Below, piece by piece: positions 29,798-37,209 of a stretch of 38,108 bases of DNA. Within the stretch, counting starts at the first letter, position 1. Each line of letters starts with the position of its first letter. Made by a program: the position numbers and the translations under genes. Under the pieces are notes generated by a model. The model searched no databases and was not told the origin of the DNA. It worked only from the letters and a program-made list of their open reading frames with translations. Source of the DNA: Actinocrinis sp046724665 (GTDB lineage: Bacteria > Actinomycetota > Actinomycetes > Streptomycetales > Catenulisporaceae). The DNA lies in NCBI GenBank assembly GCA_046724665.1, contig JBKOWZ010000098.1, forward strand, positions 1 through 38,108, written 5' to 3'.

Positions 29798-31069
29798 GTG
29801 GCATCCGGTGTGGAAGAGCTTGACGTCGAGGCAGATCGCAGCGGCGAGCGCGGGAATGGCGAGACCCGGACGGACGAACGGACCGGCTCACGCGCCCCCG
29901 GGGCGGTGAGCCGCCTGGCGAGTCGGCTCGGTATCGGCGAGTTCGAGGGCACCGCGCTGCGCATCTGGGTGCTCACTCGCGTCACCGTCTTCGTGTTCGC
30001 CTACAACGTCGCCTGGATAACACAGCCGAAGGCCAGGTTCGGCCCGCGCAGTTTCGGCCACCTGTGGGAGCGCTGGGACTGGCTGCGCTACCAGGGCATC
30101 GCCGCGCACGGCTACACCACCAGCCAGCGCCACGGCGCGTCGATCGCGTTCTTCCCCGGCTATCCGCTGATGCTGCGCGCCGTGCAGACGGTGCTGCGCT
30201 CGTGGACGGTCACCGGGCTGGCGATCTCGTTCGTCGCCGGCGCGATCGCCGCGGCGGCGCTGGCGCGGATCATCGCGATCGAGGCACGGCGGGCCTTCGG
30301 CGAGAACGACCGCGTGCGCACGGCCGTGCGCGAGGGCACGCTGCTGTGGCTGTTCGCCCCGGCGGCCTTCTTCCTCGCCGCGGGGTACACCGAGGCCCCG
30401 TTCCTCGCCTTCGCGCTGCCGGCCTGGCTCGCCGCGCTGCGCGGCCGCTGGCTGATGTCCGGGGTGCTGTTGGCCGGGGCGAGCGCGATCCGGATCAACG
30501 GCGTGTTCGAGTTCGTGGCGATCGCGGTGCTGTTCCTGGTACAGACGAAGCCGCGCACGCTGCGCGCGTGGCTGCGCGGCGCGCCGCTGCTGATCTCGCT
30601 GACGCCGGTGCTGATCTACTTCGGCTATCTGTACCACCTGACCGGCCACTGGAACGCCTGGCACGACGCGGAGGTCAAGGGCTGGAACCGGCACCTGACC
30701 GATCCGGTCCACTCGCTGGTCAACACGTGGCGGTACGCGTTCGGCGGACGGGTCCTGCCGGCCAACAACGCGTGGGAGTACCAGCTCGAGATCGTCGCCA
30801 TGGCCGCCGGCGCGGCGCTGCTGGTCTGGCTGCTGCGCAAGCGCCGCTGGGCCGAGGCGACGTTCGTCGGGCTGTCGGTCGTCAGCCTCGGCACGTCGCA
30901 CAACTACCTGTCGGTGCCGCGCGAGCTGCTGCTGTTCTGGCCGCTGTGGGCGCTGCTCGGCGTATGGACAGTGAGCAAGCCGTGGATCAGGACGGTGTAC
31001 CTGTGCCTGTCCGCGCCGCTGATGTTCACGGTCGCGTATCTGTTCCTGATGGGACTGTGGGCGGGCTGA
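29798..31069 (+). CDS. PIG-V-like polytopic mannosyltransferase
   Basis: 423 residues with about eight or nine membrane helices after a hydrophilic N-terminus (1-55). The first loop carries WERWDWLRYQGIAAHGY, the WD-x-x-WY-x-x-I-A-x-x-G-Y-type motif of GT-C mannosyltransferases related to the PIG-V/GPI-mannosyltransferase II family. FFPGYPLMLRAV, FAPAAFFLAAGYTEAPFLAFAL and SAIRINGVFEF are further family marks. Such enzymes use polyprenyl-phosphate mannose on the outer membrane face. GTG 29798 is the likely start. Its 3' end overlaps the convergent FhuF-like gene by 44 bases. Link to the EPS locus is by position only. Confidence 0.82.
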   Translation: MASGVEELDVEADRSGERGNGETRTDERTGSRAPGAVSRLASRLGIGEFEGTALRIWVLTRVTVFVFAYNVAWITQPKARFGPRSFGHLWERWDWLRYQGIAAHGYTTSQRHGASIAFFPGYPLMLRAVQTVLRSWTVTGLAISFVAGAIAAAALARIIAIEARRAFGENDRVRTAVREGTLLWLFAPAAFFLAAGYTEAPFLAFALPAWLAALRGRWLMSGVLLAGASAIRINGVFEFVAIAVLFLVQTKPRTLRAWLRGAPLLISLTPVLIYFGYLYHLTGHWNAWHDAEVKGWNRHLTDPVHSLVNTWRYAFGGRVLPANNAWEYQLEIVAMAAGAALLVWLLRKRRWAEATFVGLSVVSLGTSHNYLSVPRELLLFWPLWALLGVWTVSKPWIRTVYLCLSAPLMFTVAYLFLMGLWAG

Positions 31070-31781
31070 AGCGCCGTACGCCGCGTACACCGAGCAGCAC
31101 GCAGTCGCCGCACACGACTCCGTCGCGGCCGGGTGCGGCGCGGTAGATCAGGCAGCAGCTGCGGCGCTGGAACCGGCCGTCCAGGCTCGTCTGGCCGGCG
31201 TCGTCGAGCGCGGGGTGCCGCAGCAGCTGCGTGACGACGGCTTGGACGCGCGGCGCGTGCTGGGGACGAGCGCGGCTCAGTGCCGTACCGGCGCCGTAGA
31301 TCGCGGAGGCGACGTTGCCCCACAGCACCCGCCCGGAGACGCCGAAGGGCCGGGTGATCGCGCACAGGTCGGCCGCAACGGAGTCGATCACGCTCTCAGC
31401 CGATGCCGTGTCGGCGTGCAGGTTCGCGATGGACAGCGGGAACGTACTCGGCAGTGCGGGCTGCCAGCGCAGGTCACGCAGCCCGACTGCCGAGGTACGT
31501 CCGTGCAGCGCGGACAACGCGAGCAGCGGCGAGAGCGTCCTGGCAACCAGACCGAGGTGCGTAACGGACGCCGCCACGCGCAGTTCCACCGCCCCGACGT
31601 CCTGACCGCTCGCTGCCGCCAGGTACGCGCGCGAAGCGTCGATCCGTGCCGCCAGGACGGCCGGGTCGTCGAGCAACTCGCTCATCTCCCGCCACGGCGC
31701 CTCGGCCGGTACGCGCGGGTCGTGCGCGTCTGCGGCGAAGAACGGCCCAAGGGCCGTGAGCTGGTCGCGCGCCGACCTCAC
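31026..31781 (-). CDS. FhuF-like (2Fe-2S)-binding protein
   Basis: 251 residues. The C-terminal motif RRSCCLIYR...VVCGDCVLLG gives CC-x13-C-x2-C, the four-cysteine iron-sulfur site of the FhuF ferric-siderophore reductase family. The preceding LWGNVASAIYGAG segment is also typical of that family. GTG 31781 overlaps the cbtA stop as GTGA, so it is cotranslated with the CbtAB proteins behind a cobalamin riboswitch. FhuF proteins reduce Fe(III)-siderophores; a link to cobalt or corrinoid uptake here is inference. Its end overlaps the convergent PIG-V-like gene by 44 bases. Confidence 0.85.
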   Translation of the reverse strand: MRSARDQLTALGPFFAADAHDPRVPAEAPWREMSELLDDPAVLAARIDASRAYLAAASGQDVGAVELRVAASVTHLGLVARTLSPLLALSALHGRTSAVGLRDLRWQPALPSTFPLSIANLHADTASAESVIDSVAADLCAITRPFGVSGRVLWGNVASAIYGAGTALSRARPQHAPRVQAVVTQLLRHPALDDAGQTSLDGRFQRRSCCLIYRAAPGRDGVVCGDCVLLGVRGVRRFSPPTVPSGTDTRP

Positions 31782-32641
31782 ACCACCACCGTGTCGGGCT
31801 TCTCCACCGGGTCCGGGTTCTGCATCACGGGACGCAGCAGCCGTTCCGCCAGCGGTGCGAACACCAGGCCGATCGCGCCCCAGAGGACCAGCTGCGCGGC
31901 GACCGAGTAGAACCGGAAGGAGAACAGCGCGTCGGCCGGGAAGCCCGGGTAGACGATCGCGCCCTGCGCGTTCTTGAGCGGCAGCGGCGTCTCGGTGGCC
32001 TGGCCGCCGTAGTTGCGCTCGTTGTACGGCAGCTGCCCGTACGCGGGCAGCACCGCCATGACGACGCCGATCGCGACCACGAAGGCGAGCGCGGCCAGCA
32101 GGGTCGCGTTCCAGGTGCCGAAGCGCGGCTTGAGCCGCTGCCCGAGCCAGACCGCCGCGATCAGGAAGGTGACCGAGCAGAGCACCATGGCCAGGTACAG
32201 GAACCCGCGGTCCCTGATCGTGTCCTCGTGGCCGATCGCGGGCGGGTTGGCCGGGTACTTGACGAACGGCACCAGGTAGAACCCGAGGAACCCGCCGAGC
32301 GCGACCAGCAGCGCGAGCGTGCGCGGCTGAACGCGTCCGACCCGGCCGAGGCACAGCAGGTACGCCACGGCGAACAGGCCGCCGAGCGCGACGCCCATCA
32401 GGATCATGCCGGTGCCCAGGCCGAGGTTGGCCTGCACGCTGCGGCTGAAGATGTCCTGCCCGGCCGTCTCGCCCGCCGCGCCGGCGGCCTTGTCGAGCAC
32501 GGCCTGCGCCGCGTCCCGGCCGCTCTCGTACGCGATCGCCTCGTCGATGGCCGGCTCGGCGAAGACGCGCGCGAAGACGAACGCCAGCAGCCCGCCGATC
32601 GCTCCGGCCAGCAGGCCGCGCAGGATGATGCGCCTTTCCAT
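31778..32641 (-). CDS. cbtA: CbtA-family cobalt transporter subunit
   Basis: 287 residues with about six membrane helices. It opens with MERRIILRGLLAGAIGGLLAF, a form typical of CbtA. Middle motifs are GQDIFSRSVQANLGLGTGMILMGVALGG, LVPFVKYPANPPAIG and RDRGFLYLAMV; a C-terminal loop has GQLPYNERNYGG. CbtA works with CbtB in predicted cobalt uptake for cobalamin synthesis. ATG 32641 is chosen because it lies nine bases after the cbtB stop and gives the conserved N-terminus. The gene is under a cobalamin riboswitch upstream of cbtB. Confidence 0.92.
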   Translation of the reverse strand: MERRIILRGLLAGAIGGLLAFVFARVFAEPAIDEAIAYESGRDAAQAVLDKAAGAAGETAGQDIFSRSVQANLGLGTGMILMGVALGGLFAVAYLLCLGRVGRVQPRTLALLVALGGFLGFYLVPFVKYPANPPAIGHEDTIRDRGFLYLAMVLCSVTFLIAAVWLGQRLKPRFGTWNATLLAALAFVVAIGVVMAVLPAYGQLPYNERNYGGQATETPLPLKNAQGAIVYPGFPADALFSFRFYSVAAQLVLWGAIGLVFAPLAERLLRPVMQNPDPVEKPDTVVV

Positions 32642-32649
32642 CCCCGGGC

Positions 32650-32871
32650 TCAGTGGCAGGGGAAACCGAGCAGGTGGCGCGCGTCGTGGACGTACTCGTG
32701 GATGTGCATGTCCTTGCCGAAGATGGACAGCGCGCCCTGGTCCACGCCGATGAAGTAGTAGGCCAGCAGGCCGAGCGCCACGGTGCCCAGGACCCACAGC
32801 CGGGCCTTGGCGGCGGACACCACAAGCGGCGTCGAGGAAGACGTGGATGAGGGTGCGGACATGCTGCTCAC
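32650..32871 (-). CDS. cbtB: CbtB-family cobalt transporter subunit
   Basis: 73 residues. One membrane helix (about 25-43, LWVLGTVALGLLAYYFIGV) and the conserved His-rich C-terminus HEYVHDARHLLGFPCH, which is diagnostic of CbtB and a likely metal-binding tail. GTG 32871 has AAGGAGG six bases upstream; an ATG three codons later is less well spaced. It is the first gene after the cobalamin riboswitch and is followed nine bases later by cbtA. Short length is normal for the family. Confidence 0.93.
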   Translation of the reverse strand: MSSMSAPSSTSSSTPLVVSAAKARLWVLGTVALGLLAYYFIGVDQGALSIFGKDMHIHEYVHDARHLLGFPCH

Positions 32872-32877
32872 AGCGAG

Positions 32878-32888
32878 CCTCCTTGAGG
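32878..32888 (-). promoter_or_regulatory. Hairpin over the cbtB ribosome binding site
   Basis: On the minus strand CCTC-AAG-GAGG can pair so that the GGAGG of the cbtB ribosome site is partly masked. Together with the riboswitch just upstream this suggests control at translation rather than by a terminator. The stem is only four pairs, so the evidence is modest. Confidence 0.35.
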
Positions 32889-32909
32889 GGATCGTGCGTC
32901 CCTTGACTA

Positions 32910-33040
32910 ATGGAGCCGGGTCCTGGCGAGTGTCTGACTCACCTCCGCGCGCGGCGGGGGCTCACAGTGGCGCGACCGTGCCGGATTTGCACCGGCTTCC
33001 TCGGGCCAGTCCCTTGTACAGGCAGCGTAGGGGTGCGGCG
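32910..33040 (-). ncRNA. Cobalamin riboswitch upstream of cbtB-cbtA
   Basis: The minus strand contains the cobalamin-riboswitch core: GAGGAAGCCGGTGCAAATCC followed by GGCACGGTCGC and the B12-box GCCACTGTGA (about 33004-32961), with AGTCAGACACTCGCC downstream (about 32938-32924). These are the most conserved segments of the class. It lies between wbpA and cbtB and is expected to shut down cbtBA and the FhuF-like gene when adenosyl- or methylcobalamin is abundant. Outer limits of the aptamer are approximate. Confidence 0.92.
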
Positions 33041-33065
33041 ATCAACACGTCAACGGCGCATTGGC

Positions 33066-34364
33066 TCAACCGGAGGTGCCGTCGCCGATCAGCCGCCGGG
33101 TGACGCCGGTCCACGCCGCCGGGTCGGTGATCCGGCGGCCGTCGATCAGCGTCTTGACTCCGGGCAGGTCGGCCGGGGTCAGCTGCCGGTACTCGTGATG
33201 GTCCGTCTGGACGACCGCGGCGTCCACCTTGGTGCCCGCGAGGTAGGGCTCGAAGCCGAGGGCGCGGATCTCGTCGTCGGTGTACATCGGGTCGCAGACC
33301 AGCGGCAGCGCGCCGCGCGAGCGCAGCGCCTCGACGACGCCGAAGACGCCGGAGAACGCCGTCTCCTTCACCCCGCCGCGGTAGGCGACGCCGAGCACCG
33401 CGACGCGCTGCCCGGCCAGTTCGCCGTGCGCCCCGGCGAGCAGGCCGACCGCGTACGCGGGCATCGAGGCGTTGGTCTCGCGGGCGGTGCGCACCACCGA
33501 CGCGTCCGGGTCGTTCCACAGGTACATGCGCGGATAGACCGGGATGCAGTGCCCGCCGACGGCGATGCCCGGCCGGTGGATGTGGCTGTACGGCTGGCTG
33601 TTGCAGGCCTCGATGACGCCGGCGATGTCCAGGCCGTGGCTGTCGGCGAAGCGGGCGAAGGTGTTGGCCAGGCCGATGTTGACGTCGCGGTAGGTGGTCT
33701 CGGCGAGCTTGGCCAGCTCGGCGGCTTCGGCGGTGCCCAGGTCCCACACGCCGTTCGGCCGGGCCAGGTCGGTGCGCTCGTCGAAGTCGAGCACCGCGCG
33801 ATAGAAGGAGATGCCGCGCTCGGTGGAGTACGCGTCCACGCCGCCGACGAGCTTGGGGTACTTGCGCAGGTCGGCGAAGACCCGGCCGGTCAGCACCCGC
33901 TCGGGGCTGAACACGACGCCGAAGTCGGTGCCCAGGGTCAGCCCGGAGCCCTCAGCCAGCATCGGGGCGAACCGCTCGCGGGTGGTGCCGACCGGCAGCG
34001 TGGTCTCGTAGCTCACCAGCGCGCCGTGGGTCAGCCCGGCGGCGACGGTGCGCGTGGCGGCGTCGAGCGGGCCGAAGTCCGGCACGTCCTCGCCGTCCAC
34101 GACCAGCGGCACCACCACGACGACCGCCTCGGCACCGCGGGCCGCGGCGGTGCCGTCGGTGGTCGCGGTCAGCCGGCCGTCCGCGACGACCTCCTTGAGC
34201 AGGCCGTCGAGCCCGGCCTCGCCGGGGAAGGGCGCGACGCCGTCGTTGACCAGCTGGACGACGCGCTCCGAGATGTCGTAGCCGACGACCTCGTGGCCCT
34301 TGCTCGCGTACTGGACGGCCAGCGGCAGGCCGATCTTCCCCAGGGCGACGACGCAGATCCGCAC
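33066..34364 (-). CDS. wbpA: UDP-N-acetylglucosamine 6-dehydrogenase (WbpA/WecC-type)
   Basis: 432-residue nucleotide-sugar dehydrogenase that oxidises C6 of UDP-HexNAc twice with NAD+ to the uronic acid. The N-terminal Rossmann domain has ICVVALGKIGLPLAVQYA; the catalytic Cys is about residue 273 in VGGHCIPVYPRM. SYETTLPVGTTRE, VFSPERVLTGRVF and AELAKLAETTYRDVNIGLANTFARFA are family signatures, the last closer to the WbpA/WecC (HexNAc) branch than to UDP-glucose dehydrogenases. GTG 34364 has AGGAG ten bases upstream. It is last in the operon wbpD-wbpE-wbpB-wbpA and would supply UDP-GlcNAcA to that pathway. Confidence 0.88.
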   Translation of the reverse strand: MRICVVALGKIGLPLAVQYASKGHEVVGYDISERVVQLVNDGVAPFPGEAGLDGLLKEVVADGRLTATTDGTAAARGAEAVVVVVPLVVDGEDVPDFGPLDAATRTVAAGLTHGALVSYETTLPVGTTRERFAPMLAEGSGLTLGTDFGVVFSPERVLTGRVFADLRKYPKLVGGVDAYSTERGISFYRAVLDFDERTDLARPNGVWDLGTAEAAELAKLAETTYRDVNIGLANTFARFADSHGLDIAGVIEACNSQPYSHIHRPGIAVGGHCIPVYPRMYLWNDPDASVVRTARETNASMPAYAVGLLAGAHGELAGQRVAVLGVAYRGGVKETAFSGVFGVVEALRSRGALPLVCDPMYTDDEIRALGFEPYLAGTKVDAAVVQTDHHEYRQLTPADLPGVKTLIDGRRITDPAAWTGVTRRLIGDGTSG

Positions 34365-34380
34365 GGTCGCTGCTCTCCTT

Positions 34381-34430
34381 CTACTCGGACTCGGTGCTTA
34401 CTGTCCTACTCGGACTCGGTGTTCACTGTC
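34381..34430 (-). repeat. 25-base tandem duplication at the wbpB stop
   Basis: 34406-34430 (last codons and stop of wbpB) is repeated with two mismatches at 34381-34405, so a second out-of-use copy of the TV-N/S-TESE-stop coding end lies between wbpB and the ribosome site of wbpA. Confidence 0.85.
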
Positions 34431-35419
34431 TGGCCGGTGCGCGCGGACTCGAGCACCGCCTCGGCCACGACCACGGCGCGCAGGCCCTGGCGCAGCGTGA
34501 CGATGCTGGCGTTCGGCTTGCCCTCGACCGCGTCGCGGAACGCCTCGTGCTCGACGGTCAGCGGCTCGCGCTTGGCGATGGCGTAGCGGGTCATGTCGCC
34601 CTCGGACACGCCGCGGAAGGCCGAGACCGCGTCCCACTCGGTGCGGGTCGAACCGTTGGCGAAGAAGGTCAGATCGGCGGTCAGGGTGTCGGCGACGAAG
34701 CAGCCGCGGTCCCCGGTGACGATCGAGACCCGCTCCTTGAGCGGCGAGAGCCAGTTGACCAGGTGGTTGGCGATGACCCCGGAGTTCAGGTCGCCGAGGA
34801 TGGTGACCAGGTCCTCGTGCGGCCGGCCGCTCTTGTTTGTGGTGCGCGCGCTGACGGTGCGGTAGTCCGAGCCGGTGACGAAGGCGGTCAGGTCCAGGTC
34901 GTGCGTGGCCAGGTCCTTGACGACGCCGACGTCCGCGATCCGGTGCGGGAACGGACCCTGGCGGCGGGTGGCGACCTGGAAGACCTCGCCGAGCTCGCCG
35001 GCCTCCAGCCGGGCGCGCATGCTTTGCAGCGCCGGGTTGTACCGCTCGATGTGGCCGACCGCGGCGACCAGGCCGCGCCGCTCGAAGGCCTCGACCAGCC
35101 GGGTGGACGCCGGCACGTCGTGCGCCAGCGGCTTCTCGATCAGCGCCGGCACACCGGCCTCGGCCAGCGCCAGGCCGACAGGTTCATGGTGCGCGGTCGG
35201 GCAGACGACGACGGCGTAGTCGAGCCGGTGCTCGAGCAGCTGCTCGATGTCGGGCACCAGCGGGATGTCGCCGAGCGCGCCGTGCACGTCGCCGACCGGG
35301 TCGGCCGCGGCGACGAGCTCGACGCCGTCGAGCGCGCGCAGCACGCGGGCGTGGTGGCGGCCCATCGCGCCGAGGCCGACCAGCCCGACCCGCAGGGCGG
35401 GAGTCTTCGCGGTACCCAT
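34406..35419 (-). CDS. wbpB: WbpB-type UDP-GlcNAcA 3-dehydrogenase (Gfo/Idh/MocA family)
   Basis: 337 residues. The Rossmann motif LRVGLVGLGAMGRHHARVL opens the protein; EKP is at about 95-97 (IEKPLAHDV). VGHIERYNPALQSM and KDLATHDLDLTAFVTG are the substrate-domain signatures of this branch. In the WbpB reaction C3 of UDP-GlcNAcA is oxidised to the 3-keto sugar using bound NAD+. ATG 35419 follows the wbpE stop by three bases. The neighbours (aminotransferase, acyltransferase, 6-dehydrogenase) match the complete Wbp pathway, which gives the substrate assignment its strength. Without context only the Gfo/Idh family would be called. Confidence 0.85.
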   Translation of the reverse strand: MGTAKTPALRVGLVGLGAMGRHHARVLRALDGVELVAAADPVGDVHGALGDIPLVPDIEQLLEHRLDYAVVVCPTAHHEPVGLALAEAGVPALIEKPLAHDVPASTRLVEAFERRGLVAAVGHIERYNPALQSMRARLEAGELGEVFQVATRRQGPFPHRIADVGVVKDLATHDLDLTAFVTGSDYRTVSARTTNKSGRPHEDLVTILGDLNSGVIANHLVNWLSPLKERVSIVTGDRGCFVADTLTADLTFFANGSTRTEWDAVSAFRGVSEGDMTRYAIAKREPLTVEHEAFRDAVEGKPNASIVTLRQGLRAVVVAEAVLESARTGQTVNTESE

Positions 35420-35422
35420 CTG

Positions 35423-36541
35423 CTACTCCCCCCGGCTGTCCGGCTCGAAGGACTGGACGGCCGAGATGACCCGGTCGAGGTCCGCGTCGCCGAGCGACGG
35501 GTGCACCGGCAGCGACAGGACCTCGTCGGCGAGCATCATGGTCGTCTCGAGCCCGTCGTCCGGCGTGCCGGCGAACGGCGCGAGCCGGTGCACCGGCGTC
35601 GGGTAGTAGACGGCGCTGCCGACCTTGTTCTCGGTCAGGTGGGCTTGGAGTGCGTCGCGGTTCCCGCCGGGGACGCGGACCGTGTACTGGTGGTAGACGT
35701 GCGTCGCGCCGTCGGCGACGTGCGGGGTGCGCAGGCCGAAGGCGCCGCCGGACAGCCCGGCGTCGAGCTTCGCGGCGTTGGCCTGGCGGCTCTCGTTCCA
35801 GGCGGCCAGCTTGCGCAGCTGCACCCGGCCGATCGCGGCGGCCACGTCGGTCAGCCGCACGTTGTAGCCCACGATCTCGTTCGCGTAGCGCTGCTCCATG
35901 CCCTGGTTGCGCAGCAGCCTGATGCGCCGGGCCGCCTGCGCGTCCGCGGTGACCACCATGCCGCCCTCGAGCGAGTGCATGTTCTTGGTCGGGTAGAAGC
36001 TGAAGCAGGCCGCGTCGCCGAGCGCGCCGACCTGCACGCCGCCGAGCGTCGCGCCGTGCGCCTGCGCGGCGTCTTCGAGCACGGCGAGGCTGTGCCGCTC
36101 GGCCAGCTCGTTGATGCGCGTCATCGCGGCGGGCTGGCCGTAGAGGTGCACCGGCATGATCGCGGCGGTGTTCGGGCCGATCACGGCCGCCACCGAGTCC
36201 GGATCCAGGTTGAAGGTGTCCGGATCGACGTCGGCGAAGACCGGCGTCGCCCCGACCAGGCTGACCGCGTTGGCGGTGGCGGCGAAGGTGAACGAGGGCA
36301 CGACGACCTCGTCCCCGGGGCCGATCTCCAGCGCGTGCAGGGCGAGCAGCAGCGCCGAGGTGCCCGAGTTGACCGCGACGCAGTGGCGGCCGCCGACCAG
36401 TTCGGCGAACTCGGCCTCGAAGGCGGCGACCTCCGGGCCCTGCACCACCATGCCGCTGCGCAGCACCCTGACCGCGGCCTCGATCTCCTCCTCGCCGATG
36501 ACCGGCTTCGCTGCCCCGATGAAATCGGTCTGCGGGCTCAT
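35423..36541 (-). CDS. wbpE: WbpE-type sugar aminotransferase (DegT/DnrJ family)
   Basis: 372 residues. This PLP enzyme would aminate UDP-3-keto-GlcNAcA to UDP-GlcNAc3NA. The cofactor Lys is about residue 186 in SFYPTKNMHSLEGG. VNSGTSALLLALHALEIG, EVVVPSFTFAATANAVSLVG and LEDAAQAHGATLGG are fold-type I marks, and GYNVRLTDVAAAIGRVQL is typical of the DegT family. ATG 36541 overlaps the wbpD stop as ATGA and has GGAGGA six bases upstream, so upstream in-frame starts are rejected. It is the third aminotransferase of this family in the window and is distinct from the two at 9733-12733. Confidence 0.88.
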   Translation of the reverse strand: MSPQTDFIGAAKPVIGEEEIEAAVRVLRSGMVVQGPEVAAFEAEFAELVGGRHCVAVNSGTSALLLALHALEIGPGDEVVVPSFTFAATANAVSLVGATPVFADVDPDTFNLDPDSVAAVIGPNTAAIMPVHLYGQPAAMTRINELAERHSLAVLEDAAQAHGATLGGVQVGALGDAACFSFYPTKNMHSLEGGMVVTADAQAARRIRLLRNQGMEQRYANEIVGYNVRLTDVAAAIGRVQLRKLAAWNESRQANAAKLDAGLSGGAFGLRTPHVADGATHVYHQYTVRVPGGNRDALQAHLTENKVGSAVYYPTPVHRLAPFAGTPDDGLETTMMLADEVLSLPVHPSLGDADLDRVISAVQSFEPDSRGE

Positions 36542-37209
36542 TGGCTCTCCTCCGCGGTGCTGTTCCCTGCGCTGCCCTCCGCCGCGAGGCGGCCTTCCGC
36601 TGTTTCGCGATACCTCTCGCCGGTCGCCGGGTCGCGCCACCGGGGCTGCTCCCCGTCCGCGTGCTCCCCGTCCGGCACCAGCCGCTCGCCGGACCTGCCG
36701 ACCCAGCCGACCCGGCGCGCGGGCACCCCGACGACGAGCGCGAAGTCGGGCACGTCGCGGGTCACCACGCTACCGGCCCCCACCATCGCCCACCGCCCGA
36801 CACGCACCGGGGCGACGCAGACCGCGCGGGCGCCGATCGACGCGCCCTCGGCGACCTCGACGCCGACCGCGTGCCAGTCGCCGGCCCGCTTCTGCGTGCC
36901 GTCCGGGGCGACCGAACGCGGCCGCAGGTCGTTGGTCAGCACCGCGGCGGGGCCGACGAAGCAGCCGTCGCCGAGCGTCGCGGGCTCGTAGACCAGCGCG
37001 TAGTTCTGGATCTTGACGTTGTCGCCGATCCGCACGCCGGTGCCGACGTACGCGCCGCGGCCGACGACGCAGTCGCGGCCGAGGATCGCGTCCTCGCGGA
37101 TCTGCGCGAGGTGCCACACGCTGGTGCCACCGCCGAGCTTGGCGCGCTCGTCCACGTCGGCGCCGGGGGCGATCCGGACTCCCGCCGGGGTTTCAGGGGC
37201 TTGACTCAT
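36538..37209 (-). CDS. wbpD: WbpD-type UDP-GlcNAc3NA 3-N-acetyltransferase
   Basis: 223 residues of hexapeptide-repeat (left-handed beta-helix) structure. Motifs: GGGTSVWHLAQIREDAILG, VGRGAYVGTGVRIGDNVKIQ, NYALVYEPATLGDGCFVGP, LTNDLRPRSVAPDG and VVGVPARRVGWVGRSGERL. It acetylates the 3-amino group from acetyl-CoA to give UDP-2,3-diacetamido-2,3-dideoxy-glucuronic acid. The last about 40 residues are a variable, charged extension. ATG 37209 overlaps the preceding glycosyltransferase stop as ATGA. A close paralogue is at 27531-28130. The family is secure; the exact substrate rests on the operon. Confidence 0.87.
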   Translation of the reverse strand: MSQAPETPAGVRIAPGADVDERAKLGGGTSVWHLAQIREDAILGRDCVVGRGAYVGTGVRIGDNVKIQNYALVYEPATLGDGCFVGPAAVLTNDLRPRSVAPDGTQKRAGDWHAVGVEVAEGASIGARAVCVAPVRVGRWAMVGAGSVVTRDVPDFALVVGVPARRVGWVGRSGERLVPDGEHADGEQPRWRDPATGERYRETAEGRLAAEGSAGNSTAEESQ

